64,000 nt of DNA from Chthoniobacterales bacterium (GCA_013821455.1 JACDGS010000001.1:1-64000); one strand, 5' to 3'; shown: positions 46,197 to 55,760, counted from the stretch's first letter. A program made the numbers and translations. Notes: a model not told the origin generated them from the sequence alone.

Positions 46197-47576
46197 ATGA
46201 ACACAAATATTATTGGATCCGGTTTAAAATTGCTCTTCCTCTCCGCAGTCGCCCTGCCTTCTTTCGCGGTCGCCTCGGGCGTTTTCTTACAAAAGGCACC
46301 GCCACTTACGGTGGAGCAGGCGCCTCAATTTCCAGAAAATCTTGCCCGTTACCATTTCGGCGCGGACGTCAAAGCGCTTCCGGCCGGAAACTCTGCCACA
46401 AAATTGGAGCTAAGTTCGAACGGCGAAGATCGTAATACCTCAGAAGCGGCATTGCTTTGTGACGATCCCACTACGGGCTATCAACTTCCGGCGGGGAGAT
46501 CGAGCATCCTCGTCTCGCTGGCCAATATCGAGAACATCGCAAGCGTCTCGTTTTTGAATGATGGTGCCAAGGGCCATCTGGCGATTGCAATATCGAACGC
46601 GAATGTTCCGGCCGACAGTCCGGAATGGCACGCGGTCGATTCTCGCACATTGGGCGACGGAGCTGTTGCCGTAAAGGTTGGGCCAGGCGAGGCGAAGTAT
46701 GTCCGGCTTTCTTTTGACATCGTCGGACCCGGACGGATTGCCGACTTCGGAGTCTTTGCGACGCCCGCGGTTTCGGATTTCACCATGCCGCGTCCACGGA
46801 AGGTGAGTTTCGAAAGCGGATCGGTCGGCTTCGCGCTCATTAACTACAGCTTCACGGACCTGCACGTCCACGCGCGCGCTTTGTATGCCAGTTCGGGCGA
46901 CTTGAAGGCGGCGAACCGAATGATCGACGATCAGCCAGGCTCGACTTACCTTTTTGCCGCGGGAGATTCTGCTCCGACGGCGGTGATTGACCTCGGTCGT
47001 GAATGCACCTTGAGCCGCATTTCTGCGATTTATGCGCCTGCGCCGGGAACGGTTGAGTTTTACGTTCTGAACACGCTGCCAGCGAACGCAGAGGCGAGCG
47101 ATCAATCTCAGGTCCGACAGATCTCAAATGTAATCCAGCGAGTAGATCTTCCCTCGAGCATCAAGCTTAGCGACGAATCCCTCGCCACCCTCAGGCCGGT
47201 CGGCTCCGTGGTGAGCACAGGGAAAGGCCGAGCTGCTGTTGATTTTCCCGAGACGAAGGGGCGTTACCTCATGCTGAAATGGCATCCGGCAAGCGTCCAA
47301 GGCGAAGCATTCTCCGTCGCGCAGGTGGCCGCTTTCGGTCCCTCGCATCGCGGGCAGAACGCGCAAGATGCGGGGCGAGGTGAGCAAAGCGCCGATGCAA
47401 CAGGCGGAAAGGAAATCGCGGACGGGAAGAGCATTCTTGACAACAAGGACATCCCTAGGGAAGGCCCCGGCGAAGCCGAGGCACCGGCAGAAGGTCCTCC
47501 GCCTTCGCTGCCCGGCGTGCCGCCGTTCACCTTTATTCCACAGGCTCCGCCTGAAGTAGGTCCGGTTAGCCGCTAA
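46197..47576 (+). CDS. Secreted protein with discoidin (F5/8 type C)-like domains
   Basis: A protein of about 459 residues with a signal peptide (GLKLLFLSAVALPSFAVAS), two likely F5/8-type C-like beta regions (LELSSNGEDRNTSEAALLCDDPTTGYQLP...ANIENIASVSFLNDG; then NRMIDDQPGSTYLFAAGDSAPTAVIDLGRECTLSRISAIY...RYLMLKW) and a Pro-rich tail. The tail (PPPSLPGVPPFTFIPQAPPEVGP) resembles wall- or surface-associated extensions. Ligand unknown; such domains often bind carbohydrate. Two ATGs (46188, 46197) are possible starts. A terminator follows. Confidence 0.7.
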   Translation: MNTNIIGSGLKLLFLSAVALPSFAVASGVFLQKAPPLTVEQAPQFPENLARYHFGADVKALPAGNSATKLELSSNGEDRNTSEAALLCDDPTTGYQLPAGRSSILVSLANIENIASVSFLNDGAKGHLAIAISNANVPADSPEWHAVDSRTLGDGAVAVKVGPGEAKYVRLSFDIVGPGRIADFGVFATPAVSDFTMPRPRKVSFESGSVGFALINYSFTDLHVHARALYASSGDLKAANRMIDDQPGSTYLFAAGDSAPTAVIDLGRECTLSRISAIYAPAPGTVEFYVLNTLPANAEASDQSQVRQISNVIQRVDLPSSIKLSDESLATLRPVGSVVSTGKGRAAVDFPETKGRYLMLKWHPASVQGEAFSVAQVAAFGPSHRGQNAQDAGRGEQSADATGGKEIADGKSILDNKDIPREGPGEAEAPAEGPPPSLPGVPPFTFIPQAPPEVGPVSR

Positions 47577-47602
47577 CGAATAAACAACTTCGATTGCGCG
47601 TG

Positions 47603-47642
47603 CCCGTTCGTCGGCGGAGACCGGCGAACGGGTTTCGCTTTT
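47603..47642 (+). terminator. Rho-independent terminator
   Basis: Stem CCCGTTCGTCGG / CCGGCGAACGGG with a 6-base loop, then TTTCGCTTTT. It lies between the convergent discoidin-like and phosphatase-like genes and may serve both strands. Confidence 0.75.
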
Positions 47643-47654
47643 CCGGAGGCGCGC

Positions 47655-48932
47655 TCAAAGCTGGTCGCGAATAATTTGGAAGAGCACGGCGTTATCGAGA
47701 AAGCCGTGCAGTCGCTCACTCCCTGGCCCGCGGCCTGCGGCGAGCACGTCCGCAACATTGCTACGCGCTGTCTCCGCGAATGATGCTGCTGGTTCCTGGC
47801 TATTCACGTTGGTGCGGGCTTCAGAGTCTCCGGCCGAAGAATTCTCGGCGGCAGCCGGCGGCGGCCGCGTGACTTGAGTTCGTGGCCCGTTAGGCCCGGT
47901 GGCCCATGTGAGAGCCGGGTCACCCGCGGCGTTGACGCCCAGAATCGCGATGCCGCTGTCGCGACGAAATGGCGAACCGTTAAGCGTCAATCCTCCGATC
48001 CCAACATTCCCAGTTACAAAGATGGTGGAATTTTCACCGGCGAAACTGTTTGCTACCGCGATTGCGCGATCGAGTTCGACACTTTCGCTCAGCGTCGCTT
48101 CGCCGTGATTTGTTCGCGCCGCGATTCCCATGAGGCCGGCATCGACGATGAGAAGATAACCGCCCGGGTTCCATTCCAGTAATTCGATGGCGCGTCGGGT
48201 CATGTCTGGGAGCGCGGGCTGCTCTCCGGCTGTTGCGGTCTGGTTTGCGAAAGCCATTTCGCCCCCGCTAAAGAGTCCCAGAAGGCGAGGTCGACGCCAC
48301 AGGGGTACGTTCTCCAATTCAGCTTTTGTCCGGACGATTTCGAAGCCATCCCGCCGCAACTCGAGAATCAGGTCGCGACTATCGCGACGTCCGCCACCTT
48401 TCGCCTCTGTCAGGAAATCCGCGCCGCCGCCGCCGAGCGCGAGATCGATTTGCTTTCGGTCCGCAAAGCGACGCGCGACTTCGTCCGCGTTGCTCTCACC
48501 GTTGGCATAGAACGCCGCGACAGTTTGATTCGTTAGGCGCGCATTCGTCACCAGGCCGATGCTGCGGCCTTTTTCGCGCGCCAGATCGATGATGGTCTTC
48601 AACTCACGCTTGGAGCTGTCGGCTCGGGTCCGGTTATTGATCTTCTCGCCCGTGGCCAGCGTCGCTGCGGCCGCAGCCTCATCCGGCACCGCGAAATCGA
48701 GCGAGTAATTGGATAGAAGCGCCATAGCCGGCAACGATTCCAACGCGAGCTTGCGGTTCGCGCCGCCGGCATAGATTCGAGTTGGGGCGATACGGTCAGG
48801 TGTAAGTCCTTCGCCGATAAAAAGCACAATCCCGAATGGCTTTTGCACCACCCAATGGCGAAAATAGAGAACGCCCAGCGCAAAAAAGATCGTTAGGCAA
48901 AGCAGCGCCAAAATCTGATTGCGCCATCGCAT
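47655..48932 (-). CDS. Alkaline-phosphatase-like pseudoenzyme candidate
   Basis: A 425-residue protein with one N-terminal membrane anchor (ILALLCLTIFFALGVLYF) and the fold order of PhoA: FIGEGLTPDRI (usually IGDGM, metal Asp replaced by Glu41), VPDEAAAAATLATGEK (usually DSAAxATA-x-STG; the nucleophile Ser is Glu85), VDAGLMGIAARTNH (usual metal ligands E-xxxx-D-xxx-H not retained) and FVTGNVGIGG (usual TADHxHGG; Asp-His lost). Nearly all catalytic and zinc residues are gone while the frame is intact, so a non-catalytic role seems likely. It is divergent from gpmI. Confidence 0.75.
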   Translation of the reverse strand: MRWRNQILALLCLTIFFALGVLYFRHWVVQKPFGIVLFIGEGLTPDRIAPTRIYAGGANRKLALESLPAMALLSNYSLDFAVPDEAAAAATLATGEKINNRTRADSSKRELKTIIDLAREKGRSIGLVTNARLTNQTVAAFYANGESNADEVARRFADRKQIDLALGGGGADFLTEAKGGGRRDSRDLILELRRDGFEIVRTKAELENVPLWRRPRLLGLFSGGEMAFANQTATAGEQPALPDMTRRAIELLEWNPGGYLLIVDAGLMGIAARTNHGEATLSESVELDRAIAVANSFAGENSTIFVTGNVGIGGLTLNGSPFRRDSGIAILGVNAAGDPALTWATGPNGPRTQVTRPPPAAAENSSAGDSEARTNVNSQEPAASFAETARSNVADVLAAGRGPGSERLHGFLDNAVLFQIIRDQL

Positions 48933-49013
48933 CCTTCGATAGAGCGAGCGGCGGCAGGCTTGTCAACGAAAGAACCGCTTGAGGCTCCGGCGGTCCTCGG
49001 CAGAGTGCGCTCC

Positions 49014-50561
49014 ATGGCCGGACCCGTGCTCTTGGTGATTCGCGATGGTTGGGGAATCAATCCTGGCGGTTCGCAGCAGAGCCAGCAAAATGGCGACGCC
49101 ACTCTTCTCGCTCATACGCCGTTTCACGACCAACTTTACCGTGACTATCCGCAATCCACTTTAAGTGCGAGTGGGCCTGATGTTGGTCTCCCTGAGGGAC
49201 AAATGGGAAACTCTGAGGTGGGTCATCTCAACCTCGGTGCAGGCCGCATCGTTTATCAGGATCTGACCCGAATTAATAAGGCGATCGCCGATGGCGACCT
49301 GCAAAAAAATCGTGAGTTGCAGACGACATTGCGACTGGCACGAAGCGGCCGCCTGCACCTTATCGGATTGGTTTCCGATGGTGGGGTTCACAGTCACTTT
49401 GAGCATCTGTTCGCCCTCGCGCAGTCAGCTCGAGCAGCGGGCGTCGCCGAGATTTTCGTGCACGCGATTACGGACGGCCGTGATGCTTCGCCCACCGGGG
49501 CGGCCACGTATCTCGCAACATGCGCGGAAAAAATGGCCCCGAGTGGCGCACAGATCCTTACCGTCGTCGGCCGCTATTTTGCGATGGATCGCGACCGGCG
49601 TTGGGAGCGGACGAAACTCGCCTGGGACGCCATCGTGCTCGGGCGCGGCGAGGTTTGCCAGGACGCGCCGTCTGCGGCGGTGAGCCGTCATTACAAAAAT
49701 GGAAAAACGGACGAGTTCATGCGGCCATTGATCTTCGCTCAGCCTAACGAACAAAGGATTCGCGACCACGACACGGTTTTGTTTTTTAATTTTCGCGCCG
49801 ATCGAGCGCGCCAACTTTCGCAGGCTTTTCTGCTCCCGGATTTCAATGGCTTTGATCGGGAAGTGTGGCCGCGCGTCCACTACGTCACTTTGACGGAGTA
49901 CGACGCGACTTACGAATGCCCGGTCATTTTCGGACCGCAATCGCTGGAGAAAATCCTCGGCGAAGTCGTCAGCACTGCCGGCAAAACCCAGCTCCGCATT
50001 GCCGAAACGGAAAAGTATCCGCACGTCACTTATTTTTTTAACGGCGGAATCGAGCAGCCGTTCGCGGGAGAGGATCGCAAAATCATCCCGTCGCCCAAAG
50101 TAGCGACCTACGATTTGCAGCCGCAAATGAGCGCTCAGCAGGTGACCGACGAAGCGCTCAGTCGGCTTATTGATTACGACCTGATAATCCTGAATTACGC
50201 AAATCCCGACATGGTCGGCCACACCGGCGTGGTGCCCGCGGGAGTAAAAGCAGTCGAGACGATCGATGCCTGTCTCGCGCGGCTTGTGCCGGCCGCGCTC
50301 TCGTTAGGCGGAAAATTGTTGTTCACTGCCGATCACGGCAACTGCGAGCAAATGCGCAATGCCGATGGCTCGCCGAACACCGCGCACACCACGAATCTTG
50401 TGCACCTGATTTATGTCGGGCAGGATGCGAACCGTTTTCGCCTAACGAACGGAATTCTCGCCGACATCGCGCCCACTTTGCTTTTCCTTCTCGATCTTCC
50501 GCAGCCAGCCGAGATGACAGGACATAATTTACTCCAGCCTGTAGTTGCTGGATCTGCCTAA
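49014..50561 (+). CDS. gpmI: 2,3-bisphosphoglycerate-independent phosphoglycerate mutase
   Basis: Interconverts 3- and 2-phosphoglycerate using two Mn ions. Nucleophile Ser67 in GQMGNSEVGHLNLGAGR; metal Asp11 in RDGWG; further ligands in NYANPDMVGHTG and TADHGNCEQM. The iGPM insert domain (HAITDGRDASPTG) is present. 515 residues, normal. ATG 49014 fits the family; TTG 48960 is an in-frame alternative. The TAA stop is part of an uptake-like motif (50556). Three other exact motifs lie within the gene or at its edge. Confidence 0.95.
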   Translation: MAGPVLLVIRDGWGINPGGSQQSQQNGDATLLAHTPFHDQLYRDYPQSTLSASGPDVGLPEGQMGNSEVGHLNLGAGRIVYQDLTRINKAIADGDLQKNRELQTTLRLARSGRLHLIGLVSDGGVHSHFEHLFALAQSARAAGVAEIFVHAITDGRDASPTGAATYLATCAEKMAPSGAQILTVVGRYFAMDRDRRWERTKLAWDAIVLGRGEVCQDAPSAAVSRHYKNGKTDEFMRPLIFAQPNEQRIRDHDTVLFFNFRADRARQLSQAFLLPDFNGFDREVWPRVHYVTLTEYDATYECPVIFGPQSLEKILGEVVSTAGKTQLRIAETEKYPHVTYFFNGGIEQPFAGEDRKIIPSPKVATYDLQPQMSAQQVTDEALSRLIDYDLIILNYANPDMVGHTGVVPAGVKAVETIDACLARLVPAALSLGGKLLFTADHGNCEQMRNADGSPNTAHTTNLVHLIYVGQDANRFRLTNGILADIAPTLLFLLDLPQPAEMTGHNLLQPVVAGSA

Positions 50562-50574
50562 CGAGATTCGTTGC

Positions 50575-51507
50575 TCACGAAACCGCGGTCGCCGTTTCGC
50601 CGCGCTCTTTTCGGGACGGCAAATTCGGATCGAGGAAACCGAGCATGTGCGCATGCTTGATCACGCGCACGCCTTCCTGGTGTTGCAGTGCGGCGATCTG
50701 CTGGTGGAACTCTTCCATCTTCGTCCAGTGCACTTTTGGCCGGAAATGATGCTCGGCGTGATAGCCGTTGTAGAAGAAAATCCAGTTATAGATTTTGCCG
50801 TAACTGCTCACGCCCCACGCGATCGGCTTCTCCGGATTCGCGCCGTAGTGCCGGAAGTAGCCGTTCAGATAACTGAAGCAATGCCCGAGGTAAAAGAAGG
50901 GTAGAAAAAAGAAAATGATGTAGCGCCAGTTAAAGCAAAACATGACAAAGAGCGTGGTCGCGAAAGATGCCAGCTCGATGTTTCCCCAGAAAACTTCGGC
51001 GCTGCCACGCTTCTGCAATTCGCGTTTAATGGCCGCTGGGTTGTCGCGGAAAAAACTCAGGAAAACGTAACTCCACGGATTCTCCGCCTCGCCGTCGTGC
51101 CCGTGCCGGTAGATGGAAATCCAGTCGATCGTCTCACCGTTCTCATTCTGTTTGTCGCTATTCCCCTTGTGATGCTGAGTATGCACGGCGTCGTAATAAG
51201 TCTCCGAAAAACAGCAGGCGATCGACTCGACGATGCCGAAAAGCCGGTTCAGCAGGGGCGATCGGAAGAACGGATTGTGGATAAAATTGTGCGCCACCCC
51301 GTTGATGTTCGCGTTCACCATGAGCGAGTAGATGAACCCGAGCGGGAGCATGATCCAGAGTGGCGTGTGCGGGTAGAGAAAGAAGAGCGCGAAGAAAAAC
51401 GCGAGATGCAAAAATGCGGCGAGGGTCGGTACAATGTCCCAGCGCGTGAAGGCAAACACCTTAGAGTCGGTGGTCACGCGGTCGACTTTGATTGGATCGG
51501 AGGTCAT
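50575..51507 (-). CDS. Fatty acid desaturase (membrane-bound, di-iron)
   Basis: A 310-residue membrane protein with histidine boxes GVAHNFIHN, HTQHHKGN and NGYHAEHH, which bind the two irons of acyl desaturases/hydroxylases. Four helices around them (PTLAAFLHLAFFFALFFLYP, FATTLFVMFCF and others). The acyl substrate is unknown; the HNFIH box resembles proteins annotated as fatty acid desaturase family 1. ATG 51507 is the likely start; ATG 51537 is also open. Confidence 0.88.
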   Translation of the reverse strand: MTSDPIKVDRVTTDSKVFAFTRWDIVPTLAAFLHLAFFFALFFLYPHTPLWIMLPLGFIYSLMVNANINGVAHNFIHNPFFRSPLLNRLFGIVESIACCFSETYYDAVHTQHHKGNSDKQNENGETIDWISIYRHGHDGEAENPWSYVFLSFFRDNPAAIKRELQKRGSAEVFWGNIELASFATTLFVMFCFNWRYIIFFFLPFFYLGHCFSYLNGYFRHYGANPEKPIAWGVSSYGKIYNWIFFYNGYHAEHHFRPKVHWTKMEEFHQQIAALQHQEGVRVIKHAHMLGFLDPNLPSRKERGETATAVS

Positions 51508-51582
51508 GAAAATGAAGGCCGGAAACTGGGCGAACAACGGAAGAAGATCAAGTCGGCGCGCGGTCTGCTCCCCGCCGACGGC

Positions 51583-51599
51583 TCGTTAGGCCCTAACGA
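51583..51599. repeat. Perfect inverted pair of uptake-like motif at hflC stop
   Basis: TCGTTAGGCCCTAACGA is a perfect 8-base inverted repeat with a single-base centre, made of one exact motif and one near-copy facing each other. It contains the TAG stop of hflC. Neisseria and Pasteurellaceae often place inverted uptake sequences at gene ends, where they can act as hairpins (established there). No T-run follows here. Confidence 0.8.
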
Positions 51600-52624
51600 G
51601 CCGCGGCTGGCGTTGCTAGCTGCAACGGTCCCATCCCTTTGAGCAGCACTCCGATCTCGCTCTCAGTCGAGAGGACCGCAGTCGTCCCTTGCGAGAAGGC
51701 CGCTCCCGCCACTTCCAGTCGGCGATTGAACGAATATAATTCCTGCGCCTCCGCCGAGCCGTAAGCTGCCGTGTAAATCCGCGCCGCCTCGGCATCGGCC
51801 TCACCTTCTACCTTCAAGGCATCGCGCGTCGCGACCGATTCGATCGAGGCCACGTCGCTTTCTTTTTGTCCGCTAATGTTGGCCGCTTCGCCGCGCCCTT
51901 CCGAACGGAACTTCGACGCGATCTGATGCCGCTCGCTCGACATTCGTTCGATGATTTTTTCGGCGACGGCCGGATTGTATTTGCTCCGCTTGAATCGTTC
52001 GTCGAGCAGCTCGATACCGAAGCCTTCAATCTTCTGCCGTGCCCGCTCCGTGATTTGTTGCTCGATCGAGCTCCGGCCTAGCTCGATGTCGGGTAGATTG
52101 CTCGGTAAGACGGTGCCGGTTTTCTCCAGCTCCTCGTCGTGTTCCGGTTTGCGGCCTTTCGTTACCCTAACGATCTCGACAAGGTCGTGCGACGCGACCG
52201 CGGTGCGCGTCTCGCTTCCGAGGATGTCGTCGAGTCGCGAGAGCGCGCTGCGTTCGTCGTTGAGGCGGTTGTAATAAAGAAGCGGGTCGCTGATCCGCCA
52301 GCGCGCGAAGCAATCGACGATGAGGTAAAGCTTGTCCTTCGTCGGTGTCTCGGTCGGCGGGCCGTCCCAGGCGAGGATGCGGTTGTCGAAACGGTGGACA
52401 GAATCGATCACCGGCAATTTGAATTTCAGCCCGGGCGTTTGCTCGACGCGAATCGCTTTGCCGAAGCGTGTGATGATTGCCGTCTCATATTGATGGACGG
52501 TGAAAAGCATCGCGCTCCACTTCAGCGCCGTGATGAGAAAGATGAAACCGATGATCGCCAGCGTGCGGCTCTGCACGAACTCGAGGAAGCGCGTGGAAAA
52601 ATGCGGGCGGTAAATCGAGTTCAT
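51593..52624 (-). CDS. hflC: SPFH-domain protein HflC
   Basis: Partner of HflK in the HflKC membrane complex that controls the FtsH protease. One N-terminal membrane helix (LAIIGFIFLITALKWSAMLF), then the SPFH/band-7 domain (YETAIITRFGKAIRVEQTPGLKFKLPVIDSVHRFDNRILAWDG) and a coiled-coil arm with the ERMSSERHQIASKFRSEGRGEAANI motif characteristic of HflC. 343 residues, standard. The ATG overlaps an uptake-like motif (52624). It is downstream of hflK. Confidence 0.92.
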   Translation of the reverse strand: MNSIYRPHFSTRFLEFVQSRTLAIIGFIFLITALKWSAMLFTVHQYETAIITRFGKAIRVEQTPGLKFKLPVIDSVHRFDNRILAWDGPPTETPTKDKLYLIVDCFARWRISDPLLYYNRLNDERSALSRLDDILGSETRTAVASHDLVEIVRVTKGRKPEHDEELEKTGTVLPSNLPDIELGRSSIEQQITERARQKIEGFGIELLDERFKRSKYNPAVAEKIIERMSSERHQIASKFRSEGRGEAANISGQKESDVASIESVATRDALKVEGEADAEAARIYTAAYGSAEAQELYSFNRRLEVAGAAFSQGTTAVLSTESEIGVLLKGMGPLQLATPAAAR

Positions 52625-52652
52625 CGTTAGGCGTTAGGCGCGATGAGAAAGC

Positions 52653-52775
52653 TGTCATCCCGAGCGGGCGCGGCGCGGCGAGGGATCCCGTAAGCGTCAT
52701 TCGATCTGCCTCTCATATCGATGCCGAGTAACGCTTGCGGGTTCCTTCGCCGCGCCGCGCCGGCTCAGGATGACA
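52653..52775. repeat. Dispersed intergenic palindrome, copy in hflK-hflC gap
   Basis: Left arm GTCATCCCGAGCGGGCGCG ... GAGGGATCCCG and right arm GGGTTCCTTCGCCGCGCC ... CTCAGGATGACAAC pair over most of their length. It splits hflK from hflC, which are usually adjacent, without damaging either. A TCGTTAGGG near-copy precedes hflK's stop at about 52802. Confidence 0.8.
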
Positions 52776-52804
52776 ACGTGTGATGGTGCGCTCCGCTTTC
52801 ATCG

Positions 52805-53839
52805 TTAGGGTTGCTTTGCGCCGGCCCCGTTTGCATTCGGAACAGCGCCCGGAGTTCCCGGCAGCAGCGGCAACGTGGACAGAATTCCCTTCACGCTTTC
52901 ATCCACCACCACTTTGCGCTCGAGCGCGGGCAGGATTCTCTCCATCGATTCGAAGTAAAGCCGGCGGCGCGTGATCTCAGGCGCTTTCGCGTACTCCGCG
53001 AGCAGGAGCGAGAATTTCTCCGCGTCGCCTTTCGCCTGATTGACGCGTCGAAACGCGTACGCTTCCGCCTGCTTCTGCCGTTCCTTGGCCTGGCCGCGCG
53101 CATTCGGCACCGCGTCGTTATAAATCGCCCACGCCTGATTAATCGCGGTCTGCTTTTCCTGCTGCGCCTGATTCACTTCATTGAACGCTGCCTGCACCGC
53201 CGGCGGCGGACGCACGGTTGAGAGTTGCACCTGTTGAATCTGCAACCCCAGCCCATACTCCGACGATGCTTTCGCCAATCGGTCGAGCGTTGCCGTCTCG
53301 ATTTCGTGGCGCCCGATCGTCAGCACTTCATCCACCGTGCGATCCCCGATCACTTCGCGCATGACGCTTTCCGAGAGATCGCGCAACGTCTGCTCCGGCT
53401 CGCGCGCGCCGAATAGGTATTGCTTCGGATCGGTGATGCGATACTGCACCACCCACGGGACGAGCGCGGTGTTGAGATCGCCCGTGATCATCGTCTCGGT
53501 ATCCTCGGGCTCATTGTCGCCCTGGAAACCGTTGGTCGCTTGCGGCGTGGTAAAGCCAAACTCCAGCTTCAACAAACGTTGGGTCGGCACGATCGTGATC
53601 TCATCGACATAGGGAAAGGCATAAGCGAGTCCTGGCCCTTCGCTACTGTGAAATGCGCCAAAGCGCAGCTTCACGCCAACCGAGTTCGTCGGAATAGAAA
53701 CGAAGCCGGTGAAGAGTGAGATGACGGTTATCAGGATGCCGATCATCCCCACGAGCCCAAGTAGAAACCGAAATGGATGAAAGACGAAGCCTGGCGGAAA
53801 AGGCGAAGCGGAAGAGCCGGGCGAAGTGGTGGTCTGCAT
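52805..53839 (-). CDS. hflK: SPFH-domain protein HflK
   Basis: Forms the HflKC cage around FtsH. A Pro/Ser-rich N-terminus, one membrane helix (LVGMIGILITVISLFTGFV), the SPFH domain (NSVGVKLRFGAFHSSEGPGLAYAFPYVDEITIVPTQR), then a long helical arm with VNQAQQEKQTAINQAWAIYNDAVPNARGQAKERQKQAEAYAFRRVNQAKGDAEKF. The tail is Pro/Gly rich. ATG 53839 is chosen because the longer frame begins with a stretch overlapping nothing conserved. Precedes hflC as in other bacteria. Confidence 0.92.
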   Translation of the reverse strand: MQTTTSPGSSASPFPPGFVFHPFRFLLGLVGMIGILITVISLFTGFVSIPTNSVGVKLRFGAFHSSEGPGLAYAFPYVDEITIVPTQRLLKLEFGFTTPQATNGFQGDNEPEDTETMITGDLNTALVPWVVQYRITDPKQYLFGAREPEQTLRDLSESVMREVIGDRTVDEVLTIGRHEIETATLDRLAKASSEYGLGLQIQQVQLSTVRPPPAVQAAFNEVNQAQQEKQTAINQAWAIYNDAVPNARGQAKERQKQAEAYAFRRVNQAKGDAEKFSLLLAEYAKAPEITRRRLYFESMERILPALERKVVVDESVKGILSTLPLLPGTPGAVPNANGAGAKQP

Positions 53840-53942
53840 CGATAAGGAAAGGCTGACGCTACCATAACACACTGCACGAGCGGCGAGAAAACAGATGGCG
53901 ATCACGCGCCGCCGAAGTGACGCGGGCGCCGATCGCGAGCTC

Positions 53943-54091
53943 TGTCATCCCGAGCGAAGCGCAGCGGAGTCGAAGGATCCCGCGGGATTTCCTTGAAGCT
54001 CGCTCGCCAACTTCTCGCGTCGGAGCTTTACAGAAGCCCGACGGGATCCCTCGACTCCATTCCGCTCCGCTCCATTCCGCTCGGGATGACG
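53943..54091. repeat. Dispersed intergenic palindrome
   Basis: Left arm TCATCCCGAGCGAAGCGCAG ... GTCGAAGGATCCC, right arm GGGATCCCTCGACTCC ... GCTCGGGATGACGG. It lies in the 450-base gap between hflK and the aminotransferase gene. The remaining gap has two uptake-like motifs (54125, 54273), the second directly ahead of the aminotransferase start, and no gene. Confidence 0.8.
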
Positions 54092-54289
54092 GCGGATTTT
54101 TCTGGAATAGTGATGAATATGCGGGCCTAACGAGTATAAGTCTCCAAGATCCGGCATTCTATTTGACCGCTCATCCAACCGCAGCAACGGTGCTCCAGCG
54201 TTACGCTGAAACTTAGGAACTCTCTGCAGTTTCGATGTCATTCTTCGTCGCATCCTTCCGGTCGAAGATCGCGCCTAACGAACACACTT

Positions 54290-55630
54290 ATGCCAGCACC
54301 TGAACTGCCGCCCTGCTCTCATCAACCGCGCCCTTACACCGGCCCCACCTCTGAGGAGATCCTGCGCCTGCGCCGGGAGTTCCTCAGTCCCGCGATCTTT
54401 CTCTACTACCAAAAGCCGCTCACCATCGTGGAAGGAAAGATGCAATATGTCTGGGATGAGACCGGCCGGCGCTACCTCGATGCCTTAGGAGGGATCGTCA
54501 CCGTAAGTGTTGGGCATTGTCATCCCGATGTCGTCATGGCGGCGCAGCGGCAAAATGAGTTACTCCAGCACTCCACGACCATCTATCTCCATCCCAACAT
54601 TGCCGAGTACGCCGAGAAGCTCGCCGCTAAAATGCCCGGTGAGTTAAAGGTCTGTTACTTCGTTAACTCAGGCTCCGAGGCGAACGATCTCGCCCTTCTC
54701 ATGGCGCGCGCCTACACGGGTAATTATGACGTGATCGCGCTGCGCAATGCTTATCACGGCGGTAACGCCTCCGGCATGGGACTAACCGCGCATCGCACTT
54801 GGAAATTCAACGTGCCGCACAGCTTCGGCGTCCATCACGCGATCGCGCCCGATCCCTATCGCGGCGCTTGGGGTCGCAACGATCCTGAAGCCGGCCGGAA
54901 CTATGCCGCTGACGTAAAGGAACTGATCGACTACGCGACCTCCGGCCAGGTCGCGGGCTTCATCGCCGAGTCGATCCAGGGTGTCGGCGGCTGCGTGGTT
55001 TTCCCTAACGACTACTTGAAGCACGCTTATGCACACACGCGCGCCGCGGGTGGCGTCTGCATCGCGGATGAAGTGCAAACCGGCTTTGGCCGCATGGGTA
55101 GCCACTACTGGGGTTTTGAAACCCAGGGTGTCATTCCAGACATCGTGACCATGGCCAAAGGTATCGGCAACGGCGCACCGTTAGGCGCAGTCGTAACCAC
55201 ACGAAAAATCGCAGAGACACTTGCTCAGCGCACACACTTCAACACTTTCGGCGGCAATCCTGTGGTCGCCGCACAAGGCAAAGCGGTTCTCGAAGTGATC
55301 GAGCGCGAGAAGCTGCAGGCCAACTCACTCGCGCTCGGCCAGCGGATCGGGGACGGACTCGTTAGGTTAAAAGAGAAACACAACCTGATCGGCGACGTCC
55401 GCGGCAGAGGGCTGTTGCTTGGGATCGAACTGGTGAAGGATCGCGCCACGAAAGAGCCGGCTAAAGCGGAGTGCGCGCAGGTGCTCGAGCGTTGTCGCGA
55501 CCTTGGCTTATTGTTAGGCAAGGGCGGTTTGCACGGGCAGACGATCCGCTTTTCCCCTCCCATGTGCATTCACGAAAAGGACGCCGATTTTCTCCTTGCT
55601 GTGCTCGACCAAGCGTTAGCTCAAGCCTAA
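54290..55630 (+). CDS. Class III aminotransferase, AGXT2-like
   Basis: A PLP-dependent aminotransferase of 446 residues. PLP-site residues in [41 protein letters not shown] and the Schiff-base Lys in [14 protein letters not shown]. The N-terminal pattern ([27 protein letters not shown]) matches mitochondrial alanine-glyoxylate aminotransferase 2 and bacterial relatives. Glyoxylate or pyruvate as amino acceptor is likely by family, not shown. Four motif near-copies are inside. Confidence 0.88.
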   Translation: MPAPELPPCSHQPRPYTGPTSEEILRLRREFLSPAIFLYYQKPLTIVEGKMQYVWDETGRRYLDALGGIVTVSVGHCHPDVVMAAQRQNELLQHSTTIYLHPNIAEYAEKLAAKMPGELKVCYFVNSGSEANDLALLMARAYTGNYDVIALRNAYHGGNASGMGLTAHRTWKFNVPHSFGVHHAIAPDPYRGAWGRNDPEAGRNYAADVKELIDYATSGQVAGFIAESIQGVGGCVVFPNDYLKHAYAHTRAAGGVCIADEVQTGFGRMGSHYWGFETQGVIPDIVTMAKGIGNGAPLGAVVTTRKIAETLAQRTHFNTFGGNPVVAAQGKAVLEVIEREKLQANSLALGQRIGDGLVRLKEKHNLIGDVRGRGLLLGIELVKDRATKEPAKAECAQVLERCRDLGLLLGKGGLHGQTIRFSPPMCIHEKDADFLLAVLDQALAQA

Positions 55631-55760
55631 GCAGTGAAGCCCTCGCCACGTTGTAGTGTCCGCTGTCCCAGCGGATTTCTTTCGCCGGAGCCATCGCCGG
55701 GCGCGCGGAGACCGCGCACGCTACAGGGGGGGAAAGTGGAGCGGATTCCGCGTCGCGCCC

